Made by a program: the position numbers and the translations under genes | The notes under the pieces: model-generated | What the model was told of the DNA's origin: nothing | Database searches by the model: none | Seen by the model: the letters and a program-made list of their open reading frames with translations, nothing else | Shown: positions 7,698 through 15,968 of the stretch, in pieces | Numbering within the stretch: position 1 is the stretch's first letter | How the letters are laid out: the number at the start of each line of letters is the position of its first letter | Origin: Corynebacterium tuberculostearicum | GTDB taxonomy: Bacteria > Actinomycetota > Actinomycetes > Mycobacteriales > Mycobacteriaceae | Assembly: GCF_030503735.1 (NCBI RefSeq) | Contig: NZ_CP073096.1 | Location: forward strand, 1,736,001-1,800,000 | Direction: 5' to 3' | DNA: 64,000 bases

Positions 7698-10064
7698 TCA
7701 GGCACGCCGCGCGCCCAGCTCGCGCTCCAGCAGCTCCATAGCTACCTCAGTAGCGCTGCGATGATCCATCTCGCCGGTGGACTGCGCGGCCTCCATCATG
7801 TCGCGCTCTTCGTCATCGCGGGTATAGGCCGGCGGCTCCTCGGGCGGCGCGTCATACACATCTGGTTCGGGTTCGGGTGGCAGCGGTACGCCGTTGCTAA
7901 ACTGCGATTCATCGCGTTGCTTGGCGGCCTGCGTCGCCCGTGCGATGCGCGAGCGCCAGCCCGGCGTGTTTTCCTGCTTACTCTCCGCCTCCTGGTCGTC
8001 GGCAGGCTCTCGCGCAGGCTGATTCGGCGTCCACGCTTCCTTGCGCTGCGGCGGCCGCGGCGCATCGAAACCGGCGGCCTTCGGGTCGGTGCCGACCACG
8101 CAGTTCACGGCCACATCGCGCTGGAACTCTTCCTTGAGCACCTCCACGATGACGGCATTATTGGCGGGCGCATTGATGCGCTCGGCCAGCGCGCCGGTGG
8201 TGTGCCCCAGCGTGAGGGTGCCATCGCGGAAGCCAAGTACGCGGGCTTCGGCCAGCATGATTTCGGCCACCTTATTCCGCTTTCCGACGCTCCCTCTCAA
8301 CGCCACCCATTTCTCCCTCACGGCCTCCGCGAAGTCGCCTTCCGGCTCCTTCGCTGCCTGCGGTTGCGCCGTTTCCGACGCCTTCTCTGCACCAGGCTCC
8401 GCCCCAGATTCCGGCTTGGTTTCCTCGACAGATTCCTCTGCACCGGCCGGCACGGGCTTCTCCAGCGGTTCGTGAGGATTCGCCTGGGCCGGCGTTGACT
8501 GCGGCGCCTCACTCTGCGCCGACTGCGGGATTTGCCGCTCACGCTGCCACGGGTCCCCAGCCTCTTGCTGCTGCGCGGCTGCAGGATTCTGCTGGTCCTG
8601 CTGGCCCTGCTGGTTCCGCTGCGTCGGTTTATCAGCCGCGGCTGGTTCTTCCCGCTGCGGTTGCGGCTGCGGTTGCTGTTGCGGCTGTCGCTCCTGGTTC
8701 TGTGGTTTCTGCGGGCTTTGCGGCTCGGCGGCCGGCGCAGAGGAAGGGGCAGAAGCCTGCTGCTCCTGGGACTTGGCGCGGCGGCGAGCGATGATGGCAG
8801 CAGCGGCGGACTGGGGGTCTTGAGCACCGGCGACGGCAGAGTTGGCCGCGGGAGCACCGCCCGGGGTCGCAGGGCCAGCCGGCGCGGGCGAGACCGCGGC
8901 AGCATTGGCAGCAGGGGCGGGGGCGGGAGCGGGAGCTGCTGCGGATGCAGGCGCGGCAGCAGCCGGACCGGTGGATCCGATAAGCAGATGCGCGCACATG
9001 ATTTCCAGCAGTAGCCGCGGTGAAGTCGCACCGGTGAGGTCGCTGATGCGGTCGTTGACCGTGGAAGCCAGGTAGGTCAGCTGCGGACCGGAAAAGCGCT
9101 GCGCCTGGGCGGTGAGCACGGAGGCGCGGTCGGTGGGCGCGGAGACGAGGCCAGCATCGATGGCGCCGGGCACAGCCTGCAGGATCATCAAATCGCGCAA
9201 ACGGTCAAGCAAATCGACGGCGAAGCGGCGCGGGTCGTGGCCGGCCTCGATAACGTGGTCCACCATCGCGAAAAGGCCGGGTTTGTCTTGGTTGGCGAGG
9301 GTTTCGATGGCGTCGTCAAGCAGCGAGACATCGGTGACACCCAAAAGCGGCCGGGCAAGGTCATAGGTCAGGCCATCGGGCCCAGCGCCGGCCAGCAACT
9401 GGTCCAGCAGAGACAAAGTATCGCGCGGGGAGCCACCGCCCGCTTCAATGACCATGGGGTACACGGCGTCCTCAACTTGCACGTCCTCGGCCGCAACGGT
9501 GCGCTGCAGCAGGCCCTTCATCGCCGGCGGGGTGAGCAGGCGGAAGGGGTAGTGGTGAGTACGCGAGCGAATGGTGCCGATGATCTTCTCCGGCTCCGTA
9601 GTCGCAAAGATGAAGATGACGTGCTCAGGCGGCTCCTCCACCACCTTGAGCAGCGCGTTCGCACCGGAGGGCGAAATCATATGCGCCTCGTCAATGATGA
9701 AGATACGGTAGCGCGATTCGGCCGGCGCGTAGTAGGCGCGGTCACGCAGCTCGCGCATGTCTTCCACGCCGTTGTGCGAGGCGGCGTCGAGCTCCGTCAC
9801 GTCCAAGTTGCCGGGGCCTCCGGGGGCGAGGGAGACGCAGGAATCGCACTTGCCGCACGGCGTCGAGGTGGGCCCGTGTTCGCAGTTGAGCGAGCGGGCC
9901 ATAATTCGCGCCGAGGAGGTCTTGCCGCAGCCGCGCGGGCCGGAAAAGAGATAGGCGTGGTTGATGCGCCCCGCATCAAGGGCGGCGGATAGCGGCGTGG
10001 TGACCTGCTCTTGGCCCACGACCTCCGCGAACGTTGCTGGACGATATTTCCGGTATAAAGCCAC
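7698..10064 (-). CDS. dnaX: DNA polymerase III subunits gamma/tau
   Basis: 788 aa, GTG start. It is the clamp-loader ATPase that assembles the beta clamp and links the loader to polymerase and helicase. Walker A is SGPRGCGKTSSAR (about 42-54), the zinc-binding cysteines follow in CEHGPTSTPCGKCDSC, Walker B is FIIDEAHMIS (about 124), and sensor regions continue to about residue 370. A ~200-residue Pro/Ala/Gln/Glu-rich linker precedes a C-terminal tau domain (about 590-680). The long linker is typical of actinobacterial DnaX. I found no run of A residues that would suggest programmed frameshifting to make gamma. Confidence 0.96.
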   Translation of the reverse strand: MALYRKYRPATFAEVVGQEQVTTPLSAALDAGRINHAYLFSGPRGCGKTSSARIMARSLNCEHGPTSTPCGKCDSCVSLAPGGPGNLDVTELDAASHNGVEDMRELRDRAYYAPAESRYRIFIIDEAHMISPSGANALLKVVEEPPEHVIFIFATTEPEKIIGTIRSRTHHYPFRLLTPPAMKGLLQRTVAAEDVQVEDAVYPMVIEAGGGSPRDTLSLLDQLLAGAGPDGLTYDLARPLLGVTDVSLLDDAIETLANQDKPGLFAMVDHVIEAGHDPRRFAVDLLDRLRDLMILQAVPGAIDAGLVSAPTDRASVLTAQAQRFSGPQLTYLASTVNDRISDLTGATSPRLLLEIMCAHLLIGSTGPAAAAPASAAAPAPAPAPAANAAAVSPAPAGPATPGGAPAANSAVAGAQDPQSAAAAIIARRRAKSQEQQASAPSSAPAAEPQSPQKPQNQERQPQQQPQPQPQREEPAAADKPTQRNQQGQQDQQNPAAAQQQEAGDPWQRERQIPQSAQSEAPQSTPAQANPHEPLEKPVPAGAEESVEETKPESGAEPGAEKASETAQPQAAKEPEGDFAEAVREKWVALRGSVGKRNKVAEIMLAEARVLGFRDGTLTLGHTTGALAERINAPANNAVIVEVLKEEFQRDVAVNCVVGTDPKAAGFDAPRPPQRKEAWTPNQPAREPADDQEAESKQENTPGWRSRIARATQAAKQRDESQFSNGVPLPPEPEPDVYDAPPEEPPAYTRDDEERDMMEAAQSTGEMDHRSATEVAMELLERELGARRA

Positions 10065-10082
10065 GGTTAGTCAGTTTACCGG

Positions 10083-10664
10083 CTAACCCTCGCGCGACCA
10101 GTCCAGCAGGTCAATGCCCTGCTCGGCCACCGCCGCCTGCAGCTTGCCGACGCCCTCTTCTACCCCAAACGCATATTCCGAATCCGTCAGCATGACTAGC
10201 TGCAGGATGAGGGTCAGGCGGCCTTCCTCGCGAAACTGCGGGGTCTGCCCGCCCCACAGGTACGGCGCGATGAAGAGCCCATGGTGCACGGTAACGCCTG
10301 GGACATCGAGGATGGACGGCAGCATCACGCCCGGCTGCGCCGGCAGCAGGCCGCCGGCCTTTTCGAAGGTGTCGGCGGCGGCGTTGATGGCGGCGGCCAC
10401 CTCGGGCTGCCCGGTGCGCGCCACCGTCAACAGCTCGCAGCGCACGTCGGTGCCGTCGTCCTGCCTCTGCAGGCCGGTGTCGGTGGTGTTGAAGGTGGTG
10501 GTGAGGGCGAGCGATTGGGCGTCGGCAAGCAAGGCAAGGCCTAGCCGGCGCTCATCGACGTAGCGGAACTCCAGCGGCGCCGGGATAATCTCGCTCAGCC
10601 ACAGGGCAGACTCGTCGGCGTTGATGTTAGGCCCCCAGCTTCTCCACGGCGGCAAGCAGCACAC
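10083..10664 (-). CDS. SUFU-like domain protein next to aspT
   Basis: About 190 aa. Cytoplasmic protein resembling the bacterial suppressor-of-fused-like domain family (motifs LEFRYVDERRLGLALLADAQ and VMLPSILDVPGVTVHHGLF), whose function is unknown. The same gene sits between aspT and dnaX in other corynebacteria. The start is unclear. The frame reads open far back into aspT without a good ATG. GTG at 10664 and TTG at 10655 lie inside aspT; an ATC at 10625, just past the aspT stop, has GGGGG 6 nt upstream and would be a rare start. In all cases it overlaps or abuts aspT, implying coupled translation. Confidence 0.7.
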   Translation of the reverse strand: MCCLPPWRSWGPNINADESALWLSEIIPAPLEFRYVDERRLGLALLADAQSLALTTTFNTTDTGLQRQDDGTDVRCELLTVARTGQPEVAAAINAAADTFEKAGGLLPAQPGVMLPSILDVPGVTVHHGLFIAPYLWGGQTPQFREEGRLTLILQLVMLTDSEYAFGVEEGVGKLQAAVAEQGIDLLDWSREG

Positions 10665-11898
10665 AGGTAGCGACGCCGTCCATCGCCGCCTCAACCTCTT
10701 CCTGCGGCGGCAGGGTTGGGGCGAGGCGAATATTGCGGTCGTTATCGTCCTCGCCATAAGGGAAGGCCGAGCCAGCTTGGGTGAGCAGGATGCCGGCATC
10801 GCGCGCCAGCTCCCACACACGGTTGGCGGTGCCGTCGACAACGTCGAGGGAGATGAAGTAGCCGCCCTTCGGGTTGGTCCACTGCGCCACCTCGTACTCG
10901 CCGAGACGCTTTTCTAAAATGCGCAGCACGGCGTCGAACTTGGGCTTAATCAGCGCTGCGTGACGACGCATCACCGCGCGCACGCCCTCGGCGGAACCGA
11001 AGAACTCGTGGTGCGCCAGCTGGTTAATCTTATTGGGGCCGATGCCGCGGATGCCGGCGTGTTCCAGGTACCACTCGAGGTTGTCCTTGGAAGAGCCGAA
11101 AAAGCCTATGCCCGAACCGGCGAAGGTGATCTTCGAGGTAGAAGACATAGCCCAGAAGCGATTCGGGTTGCCTTCCTCCGCGGCGATGTCCAGAATCGGC
11201 AAGATTTCCGGGAATTCCTCGGTTAAGGTGTGCACGGCGTAGGCGTTATCCCACACGATGCGGAAATCCGGCGCGCCGGCCTCCATGCGGGCGAGGCGGC
11301 GGGCCTTGTCTTCAGAAATCACGGCGCCGGTGGGGTTAGCGAACATCGGCACTACCCACATGCCCTTGACTGCCGGATCCTGCACCAGCTTTTCGACGGC
11401 CTCTACATCCGGCCCGTCTTCCTCCATCGGCACCGGTACCAACTCGAAGTCGAATTGCTCCGTGATAGCGAAGTGGCGGTCATAGCCTGGCACTGGGCAG
11501 ATCCACTTGAGCTTTTCTTCCTTGCCCCATGGGCGCTCGGAGTCGTTGGTGCCGAAGATATAGGCCCAGGAGATGAGGTCGAACATGATATTCAGCGAAG
11601 AGGAATCCCCGGCTACGAGCAGCTCAGGGTCCATGTTGATCAGCTCGCCCCAAATATCGCGCAGGTCCTTGATGCCCTTTTGGTTGCCGTAATTGCGCAG
11701 GTCGTTTCCGGCCGCGTCGGTGTAGCGCCCCAGCCCCGGCAGGGCGAGGAGATCATTGGAGAGATCCAGCTGCGCCTTCGCTGGCTTGCCGCGAGTCAGG
11801 TCCAGATTTAGACCCTGTGCCTTGAGGTCCTCATAATCCTTGCGGACCTGGGCGGCGAGCTCGTTTAGTTCGGACGATTCCAAAGTAAGAAGCGACAT
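10627..11898 (-). CDS. aspT: Aspartate aminotransferase AspT (subgroup Ic-like)
   Basis: 423 aa, PLP enzyme converting oxaloacetate plus glutamate to aspartate plus 2-oxoglutarate, feeding the aspartate amino-acid family. The PLP lysine is in SSTSKITFAGSGIGF (about residue 254) and the cofactor-contacting Asn in PMFANPTGAVIS. The N-terminal ELNELAAQVRKDYEDLKAQG and overall length match the aminotransferase type that is the main aspartate transaminase of C. glutamicum. ATG start. It is followed by the SUFU-like gene with no gap; the SRP RNA gene lies upstream in the same direction. Confidence 0.92.
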   Translation of the reverse strand: MSLLTLESSELNELAAQVRKDYEDLKAQGLNLDLTRGKPAKAQLDLSNDLLALPGLGRYTDAAGNDLRNYGNQKGIKDLRDIWGELINMDPELLVAGDSSSLNIMFDLISWAYIFGTNDSERPWGKEEKLKWICPVPGYDRHFAITEQFDFELVPVPMEEDGPDVEAVEKLVQDPAVKGMWVVPMFANPTGAVISEDKARRLARMEAGAPDFRIVWDNAYAVHTLTEEFPEILPILDIAAEEGNPNRFWAMSSTSKITFAGSGIGFFGSSKDNLEWYLEHAGIRGIGPNKINQLAHHEFFGSAEGVRAVMRRHAALIKPKFDAVLRILEKRLGEYEVAQWTNPKGGYFISLDVVDGTANRVWELARDAGILLTQAGSAFPYGEDDNDRNIRLAPTLPPQEEVEAAMDGVATCVLLAAVEKLGA

Positions 11899-11965
11899 GT
11901 GTATGTCTACCTTCCATCTATAGGGCGACTTTTAGCCCCCAATAGTAACGCACGCCATACAAAAA

Positions 11966-12050
11966 GGGGACCCCGCGCACCCGCCAGAGCCTCCTGACCC
12001 TTGCTGCATTCCTGCCCTGGGGGAGTTCAGAGGATGGACGCCACGCGGAA
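11966..12050 (-). ncRNA. ffs: SRP RNA (4.5S, ffs)
   Basis: On the minus strand the conserved SRP domain IV is clear: CAGGGCAGGAATGCAGCAAG, with the symmetrical loop and the GNAA-type apex. It is flanked by complementary arms (CTGAACTCCC and the region around TCAGGAGGC). The outer stem pairs CCGCGT with GCGCGG. It ends in GGGGTCCCC followed by TTTTTG, a terminator-like 3-prime end. It binds Ffh to target membrane proteins. Exact ends are approximate. Confidence 0.88.
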
Positions 12051-12248
12051 TCCTGTCTCATACTTTAACGCCCGCGCGCCGGTTTAGCCAAATGGGCTAC
12101 CGGCACCTCCACGCTTTCGGCCGCGCTTCCCCGGCACCAACGGCACCCGGACCCCGTTGCGGGTTAAACAATCCTTGAAAACCGTCGAAAACCCTGATTG
12201 ACCTGGCGATTGGTAAAATAATTGCCACGGCTGCTAATGTTTCTTCTC

Positions 12249-12337
12249 GGAGGATTCGACTAGCGGCCTATGTCACACGCCTGGAACGCGTGCGGGGTTC
12301 ACGCCCCTCGTGGGTTCAAATCCCACATCCTCCGCCA
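12249..12337 (+). tRNA. tRNA-Ser(GGA)
   Basis: Class II tRNA of 89 nt with encoded CCA. The acceptor GGAGGAT pairs with ATCCTCC, the anticodon stem-loop is CACGC-CTGGAAC-GCGTG giving anticodon GGA, a long variable arm is present, and the T-arm is GTGGGTTCAAATCCCAC. A terminator hairpin follows directly. Confidence 0.96.
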
Positions 12338-12341
12338 GAGG

Positions 12342-12383
12342 AAATCCCGGCTCCTGCTTCATAGCAACGGAGCCGGGATTTTG
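12342..12383 (+). terminator. Terminator of tRNA-Ser(GGA)
   Basis: AATCCCGGCTCC (12343-12354) pairs perfectly with GGAGCCGGGATT (12369-12380), followed by TTT. It starts 5 nt after the tRNA CCA end. Confidence 0.85.
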
Positions 12384-12428
12384 TAATGCCCGGGAACCCG
12401 GCCGCGCTAGCCGACGCCGCACTTGCCG

Positions 12429-12764
12429 CTAATCAATAGCCGGCGGCTCGTAACCATCCGCCTTCAGCCAAGCGACATGCGGCGGAGTATTCATTGCCCA
12501 CTCGGTGCGCGCCCAGAGGAAAGCTTGGAAGACTTCGGCCTCGGAATAGCCCCCATCGCGCAGGTATTGCCGGAATCCGTTCGGGCCTGGGTCTTTGATC
12601 CAGAGCCAGACATAGTCGTCGAGGGAGTCGTCGGCAAGCAAGCCCTCCAGCCCGTCCGGAACGTACTCGCGCTCTGTTCGCACGCGCTCCACCAGGTCCT
12701 GGTCGAGGAAGTCGTAAAGGTAATCCAGCGCGTCCTCGAGCTGGGCATAATCAAAGGGATCCAT
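12429..12764 (-). CDS. Hypothetical acidic protein
   Basis: 111 aa, acidic and Tyr/Trp/Asp-rich, with no membrane segment or signal peptide. I do not recognise the family. The ATG at 12764 is chosen because it begins 10 nt after the stop of the antiporter gene on the same strand; the longer open frame upstream lies inside that gene. The motif FRQYLRDGGYSEAEVFQAFLWAR suggests a helical fold. Likely cotranscribed with the antiporter. Confidence 0.7.
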   Translation of the reverse strand: MDPFDYAQLEDALDYLYDFLDQDLVERVRTEREYVPDGLEGLLADDSLDDYVWLWIKDPGPNGFRQYLRDGGYSEAEVFQAFLWARTEWAMNTPPHVAWLKADGYEPPAID

Positions 12765-12774
12765 GCCGCCCAGC

Positions 12775-14355
12775 CTAATGGCGCTTGGTACCCAAGACCA
12801 TGCGGTCGATCTCTTCAAGCACCTCATCCACGATGGCCGGATTATAGGCCCGGTAGCCGCGCATGCGCAGCAGCTCCTCCTGTGCGGCCGTCAGGGCGGT
12901 CCGGCGAGCCTCCAGAGCCACGTGGCGGGCCTGCCAGGCGCGTTGCTTGCGGGAGTCTTCGGACACATCCTCGCCGTCACCAATTCGGTCTTCCAGCCAC
13001 TGGATAACGTTGGCGGAAATTTCCGGATCAACCTTTTCGGCGTCGGGTGCGATATGCCCGTCGGGCCTAAAGTGCGACAGGGCATCGATGCTGGCCGCAC
13101 GCGCGCGGGCCACCACGGCGGCGCGCATCTTATCGCTGGCGATTTGGGAGGCCTCTGTCAGGTCAAGGCGCTCCATCAGCCACGGCAAGAGCAGGCCTGG
13201 AACCACCATCGTGACCAGCAGCACGGTCAGCGCGATGACTGCGAGCTCGTGGTGGAAACTGAATACACCGGCCGGGATAGACAGCACCAACGCCAGAGTG
13301 ACCAGGCCGCGCATGCCGGACCACGTCATCAGCAACACTTCTTGCAGGCGCAGCGGCGCCACCCGCGGGCGGCCGCGCGAGACGTTGATGCGGTAATAGA
13401 TGTACATCCACACCAATCGGACGACAAAAGCCACAAGGGACAGGATGACGCCCACGACCACCGAGTGCCACAAATCCGAGCCCACCTCCGCGATGGCGGT
13501 ATTAACCGTCAGCCCGATAAGGCCGAAGGCGACACCGGTAAACAGCAGCTCCATGGTCTCCCAAAAAGACTGGCCGGAAAGCCGGTCCTCGGCCTGGATA
13601 TCGGCGCGCGAGTTGAGCTCGACGGCAGCGATGACCACGGCGATAACGCCAGAGGCCTCCAGCTCCTCGGCCACGAGGAAGGTGGCAAAAGGAACCACCC
13701 AAGTCAGGGCGTTGCGCGCGACCACATCGTGGACGTGGGTAATAAACAGCGCCGTCAGCCGCCCGATGAGCCAACCAATGGCAAGCGCGACGACAGACGA
13801 ATAGAGGAAGCTCAGCACGCCGCTGCCAAAGGAAATATCGCCGCCCTGGGTCACGGCGGCGAGCGCGAGGTGGAAGGCGACGATGGAGGCGGCATCGTTA
13901 AACAGTCCCTCGGTCTGCAAGGTGGTGATGATGCGGCGTGGGATGCCGGCAGGCTCGGCCACGGCGTCGACGGCGACGGGGTCCGGCGGGGCGATGGCCG
14001 CGCCGATGAGGATGGCGGCGGCCAGGCTAATGCCCGGCAGGAAGGCGTAAGCCGTAGCGCCGACGGCCAGCGTGGTGGCGACAACCAATAGCACGGACAG
14101 GCTCAAAATGGTTACCCATTGCTCGCGGATTACTCCCCACGAGGTGCGCCGGGCGAGCGCCCATAGCAGCGGCGGCAGGAAGATAGGCAGGATGAGCTCG
14201 GTTGGCGGCTCGAACTGGGGCAGGCCGGGCACGAAGACCGCGCAGGCGGTAATGATCGTCAGCAGGGCCGGCCACGGCAGCCCAATTTTGTCACCGATGG
14301 CGACGACGAACACGGTCAGCAGCATGAGCCCAATGAGCACCAGAAGAACTTCCAT
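12775..14355 (-). CDS. Na+/H+ antiporter, CPA1 (NhaP-like) family
   Basis: 526 aa, 12 or so membrane segments in the first ~400 residues and a hydrophilic cytoplasmic C-terminal tail. It exchanges Na+ (or K+) for protons. The ion-binding Asn-Asp pair of CPA1 transporters is visible in LFNDAASIVAFHLAL, preceded by IGAAIAPPDPVAVDAV, a family hallmark. The C-terminal part (DALSHFRPDGHIAPDAEKVD to the end) is helical and probably regulatory. ATG at 14355, 11 nt downstream of the gluQ stop on the same strand, so it may be the second gene of a gluQ transcript. Confidence 0.9.
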   Translation of the reverse strand: MEVLLVLIGLMLLTVFVVAIGDKIGLPWPALLTIITACAVFVPGLPQFEPPTELILPIFLPPLLWALARRTSWGVIREQWVTILSLSVLLVVATTLAVGATAYAFLPGISLAAAILIGAAIAPPDPVAVDAVAEPAGIPRRIITTLQTEGLFNDAASIVAFHLALAAVTQGGDISFGSGVLSFLYSSVVALAIGWLIGRLTALFITHVHDVVARNALTWVVPFATFLVAEELEASGVIAVVIAAVELNSRADIQAEDRLSGQSFWETMELLFTGVAFGLIGLTVNTAIAEVGSDLWHSVVVGVILSLVAFVVRLVWMYIYYRINVSRGRPRVAPLRLQEVLLMTWSGMRGLVTLALVLSIPAGVFSFHHELAVIALTVLLVTMVVPGLLLPWLMERLDLTEASQIASDKMRAAVVARARAASIDALSHFRPDGHIAPDAEKVDPEISANVIQWLEDRIGDGEDVSEDSRKQRAWQARHVALEARRTALTAAQEELLRMRGYRAYNPAIVDEVLEEIDRMVLGTKRH

Positions 14356-14366
14356 GGGCTGAGATT

Positions 14367-15260
14367 TTACCCGCGCCAGGTATAGGGCTCAGGGCTTAAC
14401 CGGTCGGGCTCGAATTGCGCGAGCAGCTCGGTGGCACTGGCGGCCTTGTACCCCAGCGAGGCCGCCAGCTGCTTGACGACGTCCCCCTCATCCCCCATCT
14501 CCCGCAGCGTCACCGCGCCATCGCGCTTGGCCAGGCGCTCGCCGGATTCATTGAGTACGAGCGGGACATGGATATACTCCGGCGGTTCGATGCCAAGCAG
14601 CGAGGCGAGGTAGGCCTGCCGCGGCGCGGAGGAGAGCAGGTCATCGCCGCGGACCACTTGGTCGATGTCTTGGTAGGCATCGTCGACGACGACGGCCAAG
14701 TTATAGGCCCATCCAGCATCCTGGCCGCCGCGGCGCAGGATAAAGTCGTCCACGTCGCCCGTATAGGTGCCGTGGAGGGCGTCGTGGATGGTGAAAGTGG
14801 GGACGTCGGCAAGCAGGCGAAGGGCGGGCTTGCGGTTGTGGGCCGCAAGCTCGGCACGCTTGGCCGCGCGCTGCTCTTCGGTGAGGTTGCGGCAGGTACC
14901 CGGGTACTGACCGGGAATGGCATGTGGGGCGCGGGAGGCCTCACGGATATCCTTGCGGGAGCAATAGCACTCGTAAGTGGGCAATTGGGCCAAGGCCTGT
15001 TCATAGGCGGCGTCGCGATCGTGCTGGTAGATGACCTCGCCGTCCCAGTCCAGACCGAGCGCGCGCAGGTCCGCGAGCTGACGCTCGGCCGCTTCTTGGG
15101 AGGAGCGCTGCTTATCGATGTCCTCTACGCGCACCACAAAGCGCCTCCCCGTCGATCGGGCACAAAGCCACGCCAGAAGCGCCGTGCGGAGGTTGCCAAA
15201 GTGCAGATCACCCGAGGGGCTCGGCGCGTATCGGCCGGCGCCGGTGGTCGCGAAATTCAT
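14367..15260 (-). CDS. gluQ: Glutamyl-Q tRNA(Asp) synthetase
   Basis: About 297 aa. It is a short GluRS-like enzyme without an anticodon-binding domain, which activates glutamate and attaches it to queuosine at position 34 of tRNA-Asp. The HIGH-like motif is HFGN in [12 protein letters not shown], and the KMSKS-like loop is LAKRDG. Zinc ligands are visible as ECYCS and PGTC. The ATG at 15260 is preferred: a TAGACT -10 box ends 6 nt upstream, whereas the GTG two codons earlier abuts that box. Divergent from the YhhQ-type queuosine precursor transporter with a shared ~35-bp promoter region; tgt is the next gene beyond. Confidence 0.93.
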   Translation of the reverse strand: MNFATTGAGRYAPSPSGDLHFGNLRTALLAWLCARSTGRRFVVRVEDIDKQRSSQEAAERQLADLRALGLDWDGEVIYQHDRDAAYEQALAQLPTYECYCSRKDIREASRAPHAIPGQYPGTCRNLTEEQRAAKRAELAAHNRKPALRLLADVPTFTIHDALHGTYTGDVDDFILRRGGQDAGWAYNLAVVVDDAYQDIDQVVRGDDLLSSAPRQAYLASLLGIEPPEYIHVPLVLNESGERLAKRDGAVTLREMGDEGDVVKQLAASLGYKAASATELLAQFEPDRLSPEPYTWRG

Positions 15261-15266
15261 GTCCAC

Positions 15267-15286
15267 AGTCTACGGGCTGGCACAAT
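15267..15286. promoter_or_regulatory. Divergent overlapping promoters of gluQ and the YhhQ transporter
   Basis: On the minus strand TAGACT (15267-15272) lies 6 nt before the gluQ ATG. On the plus strand CACAAT (15281-15286) lies 7 nt before the transporter ATG at 15294. The two -10 boxes are only 8 nt apart, so the two promoters must share the same ~40 bp and could exclude each other. Confidence 0.45.
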
Positions 15287-15293
15287 GGCGGGC

Positions 15294-15968
15294 ATGGAAA
15301 AATCGAACGGCGCTGAGGTGCACTTCATTCCCGTCCGCTCCACCCTCTATCCCTGGCTGGTCACCGTGTTCGTGGTGACCTTCCTGATTTCTAATATCAA
15401 CGCCACCAAGGGCGTCCAGCTCGGTCCGCTGGTCACCGACGGCGCGTTCTTCCTCTTCCCGCTGGCCTATATCGTCGGCGATGTGCTCTCGGAGTGCTAT
15501 GGCTTCAAATCCACCAGGCGCGCGGTCTATATCGGCTTTGCGATGGCCATCCTGGCGGCCGTGTGCTTCTACATCGCTATCTGGCTACCGGCTGCCGATT
15601 TCTACGAGGGCCAGGAGGCCTTCGCCGCCACGCTTGGTCTGATGCCGCAGATTCTGGCCGCATCGCTGGCCGGCTACCTGGTGGGTCAGCTGCTCAACGC
15701 CTGGACGCTGACCGCGATGAAGAAGCGCTCGGGCGAAAAGGGCCTCTTTGCGCGCCTTATCGCCTCCACTGTGGTGGGCGAGTTCGGCGATACTCTGCTG
15801 TTTTGCGCCATCGCCGCGCCGGTTATCGGCGTGGATACCGTGGGCGGGTTCTTCAACTACGTCATCGTGGGCTTCGTGTGGAAGACCCTGATGGAGGCCG
15901 TCATGCTGCCGGTGACGGCCGCGGTCATTAAGTGGGTGAAGAAGCGCGAGGACTACTTGCCGGCGTAA
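15294..15968 (+). CDS. Queuosine precursor transporter (YhhQ / VUT family)
   Basis: 224 aa, six or so membrane segments, inner membrane. YhhQ-family proteins import 7-deazaguanine bases such as preQ0, preQ1 or queuine. Family marks are the first segment FVVTFLISNINATKG, then FPLAYIVGDVLSECYGF, and the C-terminal VWKTLMEAVMLPVTAAVI. The ATG at 15294 is preferred because CACAAT lies 7 nt upstream; an in-frame ATG at 15285 is also possible. It lies between gluQ and tgt, which supports a queuosine role. Its end overlaps the end of convergent tgt by 16 nt. Confidence 0.9.
   Translation: MEKSNGAEVHFIPVRSTLYPWLVTVFVVTFLISNINATKGVQLGPLVTDGAFFLFPLAYIVGDVLSECYGFKSTRRAVYIGFAMAILAAVCFYIAIWLPAADFYEGQEAFAATLGLMPQILAASLAGYLVGQLLNAWTLTAMKKRSGEKGLFARLIASTVVGEFGDTLLFCAIAAPVIGVDTVGGFFNYVIVGFVWKTLMEAVMLPVTAAVIKWVKKREDYLPA

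Noticed and set aside
7698..10064. A programmed frameshift in dnaX to make gamma
   Set aside because: No slippery A-run or stimulatory hairpin was visible. The reading frame is continuous.
14415..15290. A long plus-strand extension upstream of the YhhQ transporter
   Set aside because: It is antisense to gluQ and has no membrane or family features; the promoter geometry puts the start at 15294 or 15285.
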